Assembly: GCF_021343995.1 (NCBI RefSeq)
Contig: NZ_JAJTTE010000003.1
Location: 1-64,000, forward strand
DNA: 64,000 nt
Source of the DNA: Pseudonocardia terrae
GTDB taxonomy: Bacteria; Actinomycetota; Actinomycetes; Mycobacteriales; Pseudonocardiaceae
Reading direction: 5' to 3'
A program made the translations under genes and the position numbers. Below the pieces are notes generated by a model. That model made no database searches and was not told where the DNA came from. It saw nothing but the letters and a program-made list of their open reading frames with translations. Each line of letters begins with the position of its first letter. The stretch's first letter is position 1. This document shows positions 42,093-50,904 of the stretch, piece after piece.

Positions 42093-43131
42093 ACGCGGCG
42101 GCGGACGGCGCCGGGGCGGTGCGGCGGCGCCGGCGGCGGGCGCGCAGGCCCAGGACGGCCAGCGCCACCAGCACCCCGGCCACCGTCGCGACGAGCCGGT
42201 CGGTCAGCAGCGTGCCGGTGGGGACCGGGTGCATCGTCGTGCCGACCACCAGGGCGAGAGGCGTGATGAACAGCAGCGCGACGGCGTAGTTGCGCATCAC
42301 CAGCAGCTCCGCCGCGGTCTGCAGCGCCACGGCGGCGACCACGATCGCCCAGCCCGGCAGGTGCAGCGCCAGCAGCGCCGCGGCGACCGCGAGCCCGCCC
42401 AGCGTGCCGCCGATGCGCATCACGCCGCGGTTCACCCGCGCCCGCGAGCCCGTGACCGACAGCGGGACGACGGCCGCGACCAGCGCCCAGTACACGTGGT
42501 CCACCCCGAGCAGCACGGCGAGCGGGGCGGTGACCGCGCAGGCCAGCAGGACCTCGAGCACGATCTCCCGGCGCGCCGCCTCGCGCAGCGGGACCGCGAG
42601 CAGCGGCGCCCGGCGCCGGACGTGCCCGGGCAGCAGGGCCCCGGCGCTCCCGACCACGACCGCGAACGCGGCCGAGCCCGCGGCGACGGCCACGACCTGC
42701 AGCGCGGCGGCGAGGCCGAGCGGGTGGGCACCGGCGAACGCGCCGGCGGCGAAGACGAAGAACAGCGGCCCGCCGGGCTTCCAGCCGACGACCTCGCCGC
42801 CGATCGTCCCGGCGACGGCCACGCCCACCAGGACGAGGAGCGCGAGCCAGGGCGAGGCGGGCAGGTGCGCGGCGAGCAACCCGAACGCGACGCTCGCGAC
42901 CAGCCCCAGACCGGTGAGCGCCTGCACCTGGGTACGGGCCGGCACCGTCAGGTTCCGGCCGTAGATCGCGGCGAAGGCGCCGAAGGTGGCCGCGCCCAGC
43001 AGGTCCAGGCGGCCGAGCACGAGCAGCACGAGCATGGGAACCCCTACCGAGATCCCGCACCGCAGTGCGGGCCGGTGCGCCCCGGCGTGGGCCTCGAAAC
43101 GGACCAGTTCACGGACCAGCGTCCCCTGCAC
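42073..43131 (-). CDS. FUSC-family membrane transporter
   Basis: The 352-residue protein has two six-helix-like halves separated by a short basic loop (LLPGHVRRRAPLLAVPLREA). The second half carries the FUSC signature (ALVAAVVPLSVTGSRARVNRGVMRIGG, given here as VPLSVTGSRARVNRG). The family exports aromatic acids or amphiphiles. AAAGGAG 5 bases upstream fixes the GTG at 43131. It is divergent from a MarR gene with two direct-repeat operators between them. The C-terminus ends in an Arg-rich tail with SAAASCVLAP. Confidence 0.85.
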   Translation of the reverse strand: MQGTLVRELVRFEAHAGAHRPALRCGISVGVPMLVLLVLGRLDLLGAATFGAFAAIYGRNLTVPARTQVQALTGLGLVASVAFGLLAAHLPASPWLALLVLVGVAVAGTIGGEVVGWKPGGPLFFVFAAGAFAGAHPLGLAAALQVVAVAAGSAAFAVVVGSAGALLPGHVRRRAPLLAVPLREAARREIVLEVLLACAVTAPLAVLLGVDHVYWALVAAVVPLSVTGSRARVNRGVMRIGGTLGGLAVAAALLALHLPGWAIVVAAVALQTAAELLVMRNYAVALLFITPLALVVGTTMHPVPTGTLLTDRLVATVAGVLVALAVLGLRARRRRRRTAPAPSAAASCVLAP

Positions 43132-43141
43132 GCATACTCCT

Positions 43142-43174
43142 TTCACCGGTGTACAAAGTACTTCACCAGTGTAC
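43142..43174. promoter_or_regulatory. Direct-repeat operator between FUSC and marR genes
   Basis: TTCACCGGTGTAC (43142-43154) and TTCACCAGTGTAC (43162-43174) differ at one base and start exactly 20 bp apart, two turns of the helix. The CACCGGTG core is self-complementary. The sites lie between the FUSC and MarR start codons, so binding would control both genes. Confidence 0.75.
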
Positions 43175-43188
43175 GAAAGGGGAAGCCA

Positions 43189-43680
43189 GTGACGGCGAAC
43201 CGTGACGCGATCGACGAGATCCAGGCGGTGTGGTCGGCCCGGCGCCCGGACCTGGACACCGCGCCCATCGCCGTCGCCGGGCGGATCCTGCGGGCCGCGC
43301 GGTTCCTGCAGCAGGCGGCCGACGACTGGCTGGCCGACGCCGGCGTGACCCGCGCGGAGTTCGACGTCCTCAGCCAGCTGCGGCGCAACGACGCGCCGCT
43401 GCGCCCCGGCGACCTCACCGCCGGCGTGGTGGGCTCCCCGGCGGCGACCACGAAGCGGCTGCACAAGCTCACCGCGGCCGGCCTGGTCACCCGCACCCCG
43501 GACCCCGACGACGCCCGCGCCGCCCGGGTCGCGCTGACCGGGGCGGGGGAGCGGCTGGTCGACGAGGTCCTCCCGCGGCAGGTCGCGGCCGAGGCCGAGC
43601 TGCTCGAGGTCTTCACGCCGGCCGAGCGCGAGTCGTTGGCGGCCCTGCTGCGGACCGCGCTGCTGGCCTGGGAACCGTGA
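43189..43680 (+). CDS. MarR-family regulator (FUSC control)
   Basis: The 163-residue winged-helix protein has LTAGVVGSPAATTKRLHKLT as the recognition region and the wing LVTRTPDPDDARAARVALT. AAAGGGGAAG precedes the GTG at 43189. It is divergent from the FUSC exporter and probably represses it until a phenolic or similar ligand binds. It converges with the glycosyltransferase gene. Confidence 0.9.
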   Translation: MTANRDAIDEIQAVWSARRPDLDTAPIAVAGRILRAARFLQQAADDWLADAGVTRAEFDVLSQLRRNDAPLRPGDLTAGVVGSPAATTKRLHKLTAAGLVTRTPDPDDARAARVALTGAGERLVDEVLPRQVAAEAELLEVFTPAERESLAALLRTALLAWEP

Positions 43681-43758
43681 GCGGCGGGCCCGCGCTGTCC
43701 GTCCGGACCGGGTCCGGCGGTCCGGGGCCAGGGCTGCTTCTCGGTCCAGGACCGCTGC

Positions 43759-44883
43759 TCAGTCCAGGGCGGCCACGTCCGGCACGCGGGCCTCGGGCGG
43801 CGGCATCGCCTCCAGCTCGGTGCGCACCTCGCGCGCGTTGGCGGCCAGCTCGCCGTCGGCGACGAGGCGGTGCAGCGCCTCGGCGGTGACCTTTCCGGAC
43901 AGGCCCGCGCCGCGCCGGGCGATGAGCTCGGCGTTGTGCCGACGGTCCCCGGCCCCGGGCACGGCGAGCTGCGGGATCCCCGCGGACAGCGCGCCCATCG
44001 CGGTGCCGGAGCCGCCGTGGTGGACGATCGCCGCGCACAGCGGCATGACGTCGACGAGCGGGACCCAGCCCACCGTCCGCACCCGGTCCATCCCGTGCGC
44101 CCGGCGCTCGACCCGCGGTTCCGGCCGGACCAGCACGATCTCGGCGTCGACCTCCGCGGCGGCGGCCAGCGCCGCCGGCATCGGGTCGGCGCCCGGGCCC
44201 GGGGCGGTGCTGCGCGAGACGAGGATGCGCGGCCGGTCTGCGGCGTCGGAGGGCACCCGCAGCCAGGCCGGGATCTCCCCGCCACCGCGCTGCACCGGCC
44301 GCATCGGCAGCCCGGTCCGCTCGCCGACGACGCTGCGCGGCGCCGTCGTCAGCACGACCTGCGGCGCCGGGAGGCCGCGCTCGTCGTCCAGCCCGTGCCG
44401 GCGCAGCGCCCGCCGCATGAGCTTCGAGCCCGCGGTGGCCCGGACCAGCGCCGGCCCGTCGAACAGCGAGTTCTCCAGCAGCACGGTGGGCAGGTCGTAC
44501 CGGGCGGCGGCGACGCCGGCGGCGACGGCGAGCGGCTCGTGGACCACGACGTCGGGCCGCCACTGCTCGACGACGGTGACCATCCCGTCCGTCAGCTCCT
44601 CGTTCACCGCCCCGAACAGCCGCGCGACCATCCGGGTGCCGGCCGTGCCGGTGAGCTCCGCCCGGGCGTCGAGGGGATGGGCGGCCATGTTCCGCGCGGC
44701 GATCCGGGCGAAGGAGAGGCCGCGCGCCACGTCGATCACCGGGAGGTTCCCGGTGTCGGCGTTCATCGCGTCGCCGCCGGTGGCGACGAGCACGTCGTGC
44801 CCCGCCTCCCACAGCGCCTCACCGAGGGGCAGCATCGGCAGCAGGTGCCCGGTGAGCGGCGCCGACACCACCAGCACGCGCAT
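43759..44883 (-). CDS. GT1-type glycosyltransferase (UGT / macrolide-GT-like)
   Basis: The 374-residue GT-B enzyme has an N-terminal APLTGHLLPMLPLGEAL loop, typical of nucleotide-sugar transferases acting on small lipophilic acceptors. The C-terminal nucleotide-sugar site has VGWVPLVDVMPLCAAIVHHG, GSGTAMGALSAGIPQLAVP and AGDRRHNAELI. TAGCGT on the reverse strand lies 6 bases before the ATG at 44883, a leaderless layout. No biosynthetic cluster surrounds it, so it may inactivate xenobiotics or decorate a lipid. Confidence 0.88.
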   Translation of the reverse strand: MRVLVVSAPLTGHLLPMLPLGEALWEAGHDVLVATGGDAMNADTGNLPVIDVARGLSFARIAARNMAAHPLDARAELTGTAGTRMVARLFGAVNEELTDGMVTVVEQWRPDVVVHEPLAVAAGVAAARYDLPTVLLENSLFDGPALVRATAGSKLMRRALRRHGLDDERGLPAPQVVLTTAPRSVVGERTGLPMRPVQRGGGEIPAWLRVPSDAADRPRILVSRSTAPGPGADPMPAALAAAAEVDAEIVLVRPEPRVERRAHGMDRVRTVGWVPLVDVMPLCAAIVHHGGSGTAMGALSAGIPQLAVPGAGDRRHNAELIARRGAGLSGKVTAEALHRLVADGELAANAREVRTELEAMPPPEARVPDVAALD

Positions 44884-44959
44884 ACCCGCACGCTATCCCG
44901 GAGATCGCCCGGACCGCTGCCCGTACGCTGGGGGCGTGTCCGGGCGGGTGGAGTAGTAC

Positions 44960-45784
44960 ATGGAGGCCCCGCGCCTCGTCGCGAGCGACGTCGACGGCAC
45001 CCTGCTCGGCGAGGACCACGAGGTCAGCCCGCGCACCGCCGCCGTGATCGGCAGGCTGGTCGCAGGCGGCGTCCCGTTCGTGCTGGTGACCGGGCGCCCG
45101 CCGCGCTGGATCCCGCCGGTGGCGACCCAGCTGGGCGTCGTCCGGTACGCGGTCTGCGCCAACGGCGCGGTGCTCTACGACGTCGAGGCCGACCGGATCG
45201 TCGGCTCCCGCGCGCTGCACCCGGAGGACCTCGTCCGCCTCGAGCAGGCCGTCGCGGAGGCCCTGCCCGGCGCCACCCTCGGGGTCGAACGGGTGGGCGA
45301 GCGCGCGTTCGACGACCAGGTGGCCCAGTTCGTCGCGGAACCGGACTACGAACACGCCTGGCCGGGCGGCGGGCCGCCGACCGAGGCGCGCGACCGCTTG
45401 CTGGCCCACCCCGCGGTCAAGCTGCTGGTCCGGGCCAAGGGGATGTCGAGCGACGCGATGGCCGCCGTCCTGGAGCCGCTGGTCGGCGACGTCGTGGACA
45501 TCACCTTCTCGCACCCGGGCGGACTGATCGAGGTGGCGCCGGCGGGCGTCTCGAAGGCCACCGGGCTGCGCGACCTCATGGAACGCACGCCGGAGTTCGC
45601 CGACATCGCGGCCGACGAGGTCGTCGCCTTCGGCGACATGCCCAACGACGTCGCGATGCTGCGCTGGGCCGGGCACGGGGTGGCGATGGGCAACGCGCAC
45701 CCGGAGGTCGTCGCGGCGGCGGACGAGACCACGGCGTCCAACGTCGACGACGGCCTCGCCCTCGTCCTCGAGCGCTGGTTCTGA
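44960..45784 (+). CDS. HAD-superfamily (Cof-type) phosphatase
   Basis: The 274-residue HAD phosphatase has motif I DVDGTLLGED, motif II LVTGRPP, motif III with Lys in GVSKATGL, and motif IV FGDMPNDVAML. A C2-type cap lies between motifs II and III. The substrate is a phosphorylated sugar or cofactor, not predictable. TACGCT (44924-44929) suggests transcription from about 44936, giving a short leader with GTGGAG before the ATG. Confidence 0.9.
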   Translation: MEAPRLVASDVDGTLLGEDHEVSPRTAAVIGRLVAGGVPFVLVTGRPPRWIPPVATQLGVVRYAVCANGAVLYDVEADRIVGSRALHPEDLVRLEQAVAEALPGATLGVERVGERAFDDQVAQFVAEPDYEHAWPGGGPPTEARDRLLAHPAVKLLVRAKGMSSDAMAAVLEPLVGDVVDITFSHPGGLIEVAPAGVSKATGLRDLMERTPEFADIAADEVVAFGDMPNDVAMLRWAGHGVAMGNAHPEVVAAADETTASNVDDGLALVLERWF

Positions 45785-45945
45785 CTCCGGTTCCGCCCGG
45801 TCCGGTCTCCGGCTGACCAGCACGGACGGGCGGCCGCGGCACGCCGGACCGGGCCCCGGGTGGCTGACGCGTAGCATGGCTGCGCCGTACACCCCGCAGA
45901 TCGGCGCCCGCGGACCCTCCGCCGCGCGCGCGAGGAGGCCTGCCC

Positions 45946-46554
45946 GTGACCGACCGGTCGCTCGACGTACCGGCCGTGCCGGACGCACCCGCGGTTCCCG
46001 TCCTACCCGCTCCTGCGCCGTCCGAACCCGTCGCACCGGCCTCGCCCGAGGTGCAGGTCCTGTCCGCCGTGCAGCGCGGGATCGCGCGCCCGCGGACGGT
46101 CTCCGTGGCCCGGGGCATGTCGCACTTCGGCGAGCACGCGGGCGGCTGGCTCGCGCTGGGTCTCGTCGGTGCGGCCGTCGACCGCCGGCGGCGCGCCGAG
46201 TGGCTCTGGTCCGCCGCGGCCGTCGCCTTCGCCCACGGGGCGTCCGTCGGGGTCAAGCGCGTGGTGCGCCGGCCCCGTCCCGAACACCCGTCGGTCGAGG
46301 TGCTCGTGGGCACCCCGAGCCGGCTGTCCTTCCCGTCCTCGCACGCCACCTCGACCACTGCCGCCGCCGTGCTCTACGGCCGGCTGCTGCGCTCCCGGGC
46401 GCCGCTGGCCGTCGTGCCCGTGATGGCGCTGTCCCGGCTGGTCCTGGGCGTGCACTACCCGACCGACGTGGCGACGGGATCGGCGCTCGGCGCCGGCGTC
46501 GCCCTCGCCGCCCGGCGCGTGATCCCGCGCCTGATCCACAGGAAGAAGCGCTGA
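45946..46554 (+). CDS. PAP2 phosphatase of the arabinogalactan locus (Rv3807c-like)
   Basis: The 202-residue acid-phosphatase superfamily protein has an N-terminal Pro/Ala tail. Catalytic motifs are KRVVRRPRP, PSSHATSTT and SRLVLGVHYPTDV. It is followed at one base of overlap by ubiA, the same pair as Rv3807c-Rv3806c. There it is thought to dephosphorylate decaprenylphosphoryl-5-phosphoribose, a step towards the arabinose donor DPA. GAGGAGG lies upstream of the GTG at 45946. Confidence 0.88.
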   Translation: MTDRSLDVPAVPDAPAVPVLPAPAPSEPVAPASPEVQVLSAVQRGIARPRTVSVARGMSHFGEHAGGWLALGLVGAAVDRRRRAEWLWSAAAVAFAHGASVGVKRVVRRPRPEHPSVEVLVGTPSRLSFPSSHATSTTAAAVLYGRLLRSRAPLAVVPVMALSRLVLGVHYPTDVATGSALGAGVALAARRVIPRLIHRKKR

Positions 46555-47474
46555 TGACCAGCACGGACGTACCCCCGGCGGTGGAGGCTCCGCAGCGGAC
46601 CCCGATCGGTCTGGTGGCCGGCGTCGTCAGGACGATGCGCCCTCGCCAGTGGGTCAAGAACGTCCTGGTCCTGGCCGCCCCGTTCGCCTCCGGCGACCTG
46701 TTCCACGGCGCGGTGGCCGTCAAGCTCGCCGTCGCGTTCGTGGCGTTCTCGCTGGCCGCGTCGGGCGTCTACCTGGTCAACGACGCCAAGGACGTCGAGG
46801 CCGACCGCGCCCACCCGACCAAGCGCAACCGGCCCGTCGCCGCCGGCGTCGTCCCGGTCCCGGTGGCCTACGGCGTGGCGGTCGTCGCCTTCGCCGCCGC
46901 CATCGCGCTGTCGCTGCTGGCCTCGGTGCAGTTGCTGATCGTGCTCGGCGTGTACGTCGCCGTGCAGCTGGCCTACTGCTTCTGGCTCAAGCACCAGCCG
47001 GTGCTCGACATCTGCATCGTCGCCTCCGGCTTCCTCATGCGCGCCATCGCCGGCGGTGTCGCCGCCGCCATCCCGCTGTCGCAGTGGTTCCTGCTCGCCG
47101 CCGGGTTCGGCTCGCTGTTCATGGTCGCGGGCAAGCGCTACGCCGAGATGATGCTCGCCGAGCGCACCGGCGCGAAGATCCGCAAGTCGCTGGAGTCGTA
47201 CTCCCCGTCCTACCTGCGGTTCGTGTGGGCACTCTCGGCCACCGTGCTGATCATGACCTACGGGCTGTGGGCCTTCGAGATCCGCGAGGCGCACCACAAC
47301 TCGGTGTGGTCGGTGATCTCCATCGTCCCGTTCGTCGTCGCGGTGCTGCGCTACTCGGTCGACGTCGACAACGGCGACGGCGGCGAGCCCGAGGAGATCG
47401 CCCTCGGCGACCGGGTCCTGCAGGTCCTCGCAATCGCCTGGGTGGCGATGCTGACCCTGGCCGTCTACGTCTGA
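46554..47474 (+). CDS. ubiA: Decaprenyl-phosphate phosphoribosyltransferase (UbiA family)
   Basis: The 306-residue protein has about nine helices. The two Asp-rich motifs of the UbiA superfamily are NDAKDVEADRAHPTKRNRP (residues 76-94) and, later, the MVAGKRYAEMM region. The stretch RPRQWVKNVLVLAAP is typical of the DPPR-synthase branch (Rv3806c). It transfers 5-phosphoribose from PRPP to decaprenyl phosphate, the first committed step for the arabinan donor. The start overlaps the PAP2 stop (TGATG). Confidence 0.92.
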   Translation: MTSTDVPPAVEAPQRTPIGLVAGVVRTMRPRQWVKNVLVLAAPFASGDLFHGAVAVKLAVAFVAFSLAASGVYLVNDAKDVEADRAHPTKRNRPVAAGVVPVPVAYGVAVVAFAAAIALSLLASVQLLIVLGVYVAVQLAYCFWLKHQPVLDICIVASGFLMRAIAGGVAAAIPLSQWFLLAAGFGSLFMVAGKRYAEMMLAERTGAKIRKSLESYSPSYLRFVWALSATVLIMTYGLWAFEIREAHHNSVWSVISIVPFVVAVLRYSVDVDNGDGGEPEEIALGDRVLQVLAIAWVAMLTLAVYV

Positions 47475-47796
47475 CGGCGTTCCCGACCGCGATGTCGCTC
47501 GTCCGCCTCGGAACGCGGGTCCGGTCCGTCGGGCAGGAGCAAATCGTTCCCTGCTCACCTTGAGTGACGGCAACTGTGGGGCGTAGGGCCCCGGCTGGCG
47601 ACGCCTCCGGAAGGCATAGCACCGCTTCAGACGCCTCTTCACACCGCGTGAACCAACTCTCGGGGTGCCGTGGTTCGAAGGTTTACTTACGACTCGACAG
47701 ACGTCGCGTGTGCCTCAAGGCATGCATGTCCTGCGCAGTACGCTCAGGGATCAATGTCTTCGGACCTTCAACCTTTCGCCTCCTAGGAACAACAAC
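47475..47796. other. Gap at the left edge of the polysaccharide island
   Basis: These 322 bases hold no convincing gene; an open frame from 47665 leads into the next gene but has no ribosome site. Base composition drops sharply from about 47540 on. No direct repeat, integrase or tRNA was seen at the junction. Confidence 0.5.
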
Positions 47797-49743
47797 ATGG
47801 TGCTTCTCGTCCTTCTTGCCTTCTGGTTACCAGGACTCGCCATGGGCGCGGCGCTCGGTTTGAGAGGTTGGACCCTTCTAGCGGCGGCTCCGGCCCTGAC
47901 GTTCGGCATCGTCTCGTTAGGCGTTGTTGTGCTCGGCCACAGTGGGATGCGCTGGACGCCGCTGTCGGTCGCGATATGGACCGTTGCCCTCGTTCTCGTC
48001 GTAGCCCTGCTGACTCGGTTGCTCAGGCGGCGATCGATGGGGGCGCCTCACGGCACGGCCTCGCTCAGGACTGCCTGGCGAAGGGAGGCAGTGCTGTCAC
48101 ACCTCGGGGTGGGAGCCGGAGTGGCCGTCGGCTTGACGGTCGGACTTGTGACGTTCTTCCGTGGTATCGGCTCGCTGACGGTCATCAACCAAGACTGGGA
48201 CGCACCCTTCCACGCAAATGCGATCCGGTGGATCGCCGACCACGGTGACCCGCTTCCGTCCGCCCTGGCGCCGATCGCGAACGACGCAGGTGATGCCAGC
48301 TACTTTTACCCGAACACTTACCATGCGCTGCTGGCGCTCCTTCTGGATCACGCCGGGCTCGCGATGCCGCAGCTCCTGAACTTCGCTGCGATGATGAGTG
48401 TTGTTGTCTGGCCGATCGGGGTCGCGGCCGTTGCGCTGGCATGGCGGCTGTCTCCGCTTGCAGCGGGTGTCGCCGCAGCCGTCTCTACTTGGTTCGGAAC
48501 CTTCCCCTACGATTCGCTCTGGCGCGGGCCGCTCTGGCCGTACGTCGCCGGACTGGCACTCGTCCCGGCCACCCTCGCCGTTGTACGGGAGATCGTCGAT
48601 CCCAAGCCCCGGGCTCCCCTGGCAGGCCCCGTCGGCGCTGTGCTGGCAATTACCGGCCTCATAGGACTCCACACCAGCCTAGCCTTCGTCCTCTTCGTGT
48701 ACCTCGGGATGCTGGTGCTTGCGCTTGCCCTACGGCTGGAGCCGGTCAGCTGGAGGAAGGCGGCGAAGCCGCTCGTGTTCTCCCTCGTGCTTGCCGTCGC
48801 CGTCGTTGTGCCCGTCGTCCTACCGGCGATGACTAGCGCGGGTGGTGTGCTGAGCGCCCAGTGGCCGCAGCTCGCCAATCCTGCTGAAGCCTTTACTCAG
48901 GCTGTGATGTTTTCCAGCCCGGACCCATTCTTGCAATGGTACCTGGGGATTCCGGCGGTAATCGGCCTTGCGCTCCTGGTCAGCCGGAATCGCCTGACCT
49001 GGATGGTCGGAGCCTACATTTTCTTCGCTCTTATGTACATCGCAGGGGCGGCATATATACTGCCGCCTTTCCGGGCGCTCACAGGTGTCTTCTACACCGA
49101 CGTGTGGCGTATTGCGGCGCTCCTGCCATTGGTGGGAGCGCTCGGCATCGGTGAGTTCGGGAGTCGAGTGGTTCGCGCCGGGGCACTCAGGGCCGGCTCG
49201 TTGTCGTCCACCCCGTGGCTCCGTCCTGCAGCGGCTATCACCGTGTTCGTTGTCTTTGCGGCGGCGCTCCTCGTACTCACTTCCGGTGCCTATATCGGCC
49301 GCAACGCCAGCCGCCTTGCCCAGAACCACGGTGATGGTCCGACGGTGAGCACGGCCGAGCGCGACGCCTATGCATGGCTGGGGCAACGAGTCCGACCAAA
49401 CGAGCGAGTCGTGAACGATGTTCAGGACGGCGCCGTCTGGATGTACGGCCTCGATGGAGTCATGCCCGTGAACTGGACCTTCTACGGTGCTCGGCCGGGG
49501 TCTGATGCGCAGTTCCTCCTGGACAATCTTAATCAGTTGGATCAAAGCCCCAGGGTGCGTGAGACCCTCGCCCGGTTGAACGTCAAGTACGCAATATTCG
49601 GGCAGGGGATGGTGCGCCCGGGAGAGACTCGGTCCCCAGGGATGGTGAACCTCTCCTCGGTGGCAGGACTGCAACCCGTATATCAGAACTCAGGTGCCAC
49701 AATATACGAAATCCTGCCTGCGGCGGTGCCGGCTCGCCCATAA
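47797..49743 (+). CDS. Large multi-pass membrane protein (DUF6541-like, GT-C-type layout)
   Basis: The 648-residue protein has about 13 helices in the first 530 residues and a C-terminal soluble part (YAWLGQRVRPNERVVNDVQD, VKYAIFGQGMVR). The first large external loop has INQDWDAPFHANAIRWIADH with an Asp pair, as in lipid-linked-sugar GT-C enzymes. This resembles actinobacterial DUF6541 proteins. Codon use is less GC-biased than in flanking genes. It may transfer or polymerise a lipid-linked sugar at the outer face of the membrane (inference). Confidence 0.72.
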   Translation: MVLLVLLAFWLPGLAMGAALGLRGWTLLAAAPALTFGIVSLGVVVLGHSGMRWTPLSVAIWTVALVLVVALLTRLLRRRSMGAPHGTASLRTAWRREAVLSHLGVGAGVAVGLTVGLVTFFRGIGSLTVINQDWDAPFHANAIRWIADHGDPLPSALAPIANDAGDASYFYPNTYHALLALLLDHAGLAMPQLLNFAAMMSVVVWPIGVAAVALAWRLSPLAAGVAAAVSTWFGTFPYDSLWRGPLWPYVAGLALVPATLAVVREIVDPKPRAPLAGPVGAVLAITGLIGLHTSLAFVLFVYLGMLVLALALRLEPVSWRKAAKPLVFSLVLAVAVVVPVVLPAMTSAGGVLSAQWPQLANPAEAFTQAVMFSSPDPFLQWYLGIPAVIGLALLVSRNRLTWMVGAYIFFALMYIAGAAYILPPFRALTGVFYTDVWRIAALLPLVGALGIGEFGSRVVRAGALRAGSLSSTPWLRPAAAITVFVVFAAALLVLTSGAYIGRNASRLAQNHGDGPTVSTAERDAYAWLGQRVRPNERVVNDVQDGAVWMYGLDGVMPVNWTFYGARPGSDAQFLLDNLNQLDQSPRVRETLARLNVKYAIFGQGMVRPGETRSPGMVNLSSVAGLQPVYQNSGATIYEILPAAVPARP

Positions 49744-49759
49744 CGCCCGCCGTCACGTA

Positions 49760-50857
49760 TCAGGAATATCCGAGACGCACTAATGTGTCTGCAATGATTT
49801 CGCTGGGATGAAATTCGTGGAGCGTGGAACGGCGCCGGAACTCGGCGTAATTTTCCAGGAAATGAATGAGTCGGTCCGTCCGCATACCCGTGAGTAGCAC
49901 ATTCCCCTCGAGGCCCTGCCTCCGCTCCGTGTGCGTGCGGTGGATCGCGCACGGCAGACCCAGGTACGCACACTCCTCTTGCAGGCCTCCCGAGTCGGTA
50001 ACGACGAACTTGGCGCGCGCAAGCAGTGGAATGAACTCCAAGTAGCGCCGCTTCTCCTTCATGATGAACCGCTGATCGTCGAACAAGTAGTGCAATCCGT
50101 GGCGTGCGATCCTCTCACGTTCGGGAGCGCCCGCGAAATACACGATCGGGCCTTTTTCGCTTGCGTCACGGAGAAGTTCGAGTACGTCCCGGAACTTGTC
50201 CGGGCGCTGCAACAGCTCGAAGCGGTGCAGGGTCGCGAGGCCGAATTCGGTGGGCAGGTCATCCCCCCATTGCGACGAGATCGCATCGCGCATCGCGTCG
50301 ATCACGGTGTTCGCGCCCGTGTTGACGACGACCCCTCGGGCAGAGCGCAGGTTGTGGACCTCGTTCTGTGTAGGAGCAAAATGTATGTCCGTCATCCGAG
50401 TGGCGATGCGACGGTTGAGCTCTTCGGGGAACGGGTTGAGGAGGTTCCCAGTTCTCATTCCCGCCTCGATGTGAGCTACGCGTGAGCGGAGAATCCGTCG
50501 TGCGATTGCCGCTCCGTAGGGCGTGGTGAAGGTGTCTCCGTGGACGACGACGACGCCTGGCCGTCCATCGGAGGCGAGAGCAGCTCGCATCTCGGCACGT
50601 TGCGTCGTGGCCGTTCTCAGAACGGCCGCCGCCCAGGCTGGGACCTGGGACGGAGTTTCCAGGTTGCGAGCTCGACCGCGAGGCACGAGCCAAAGATCCG
50701 GTTCGGGAAGGCGGAGGTCCTCCAGGGTGCTCGCGACCTCGTCGACATGTTGAGCCGTGAACCACAGGACCGGCTTGCTGCCGCGGGCGACGAGGGCGTG
50801 GTGAACGGGCGCCAGCTTGATCAGCTCGGCGGTCGTACCCGCAATGAAGGCGATCAT
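49760..50857 (-). CDS. UDP-N-acetylglucosamine 2-epimerase (non-hydrolysing, WecB-like)
   Basis: The 365-residue GT-B-fold epimerase has VVVHGDTFTTPYGA, HIEAGMRTGNLLNPFPEE (with the NPFPEELNRR extension), FAPTQNEV and the UDP-binding TDSGGLQEECAYLG plus TERRQGLEGNVLLTG. It interconverts UDP-GlcNAc and UDP-ManNAc-type sugars. It is the only gene of the island on the reverse strand and diverges from the GT2 gene at 50905. The ATG at 50857 opens MIAFIAGTTAELIK, the expected first strand. Confidence 0.9.
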   Translation of the reverse strand: MIAFIAGTTAELIKLAPVHHALVARGSKPVLWFTAQHVDEVASTLEDLRLPEPDLWLVPRGRARNLETPSQVPAWAAAVLRTATTQRAEMRAALASDGRPGVVVVHGDTFTTPYGAAIARRILRSRVAHIEAGMRTGNLLNPFPEELNRRIATRMTDIHFAPTQNEVHNLRSARGVVVNTGANTVIDAMRDAISSQWGDDLPTEFGLATLHRFELLQRPDKFRDVLELLRDASEKGPIVYFAGAPERERIARHGLHYLFDDQRFIMKEKRRYLEFIPLLARAKFVVTDSGGLQEECAYLGLPCAIHRTHTERRQGLEGNVLLTGMRTDRLIHFLENYAEFRRRSTLHEFHPSEIIADTLVRLGYS

Positions 50858-50904
50858 GGGACCCCTGAACTTCTGGACGGACGGACCGCAGGATACTGTC
50901 AGGC

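Noticed and set aside
43681-43758. GGTCC-rich hairpins between marR and the glycosyltransferase gene as terminators
   Set aside because: Several short GGACC/GGTCC pairs exist but no single stable stem with a tail can be favoured by eye.
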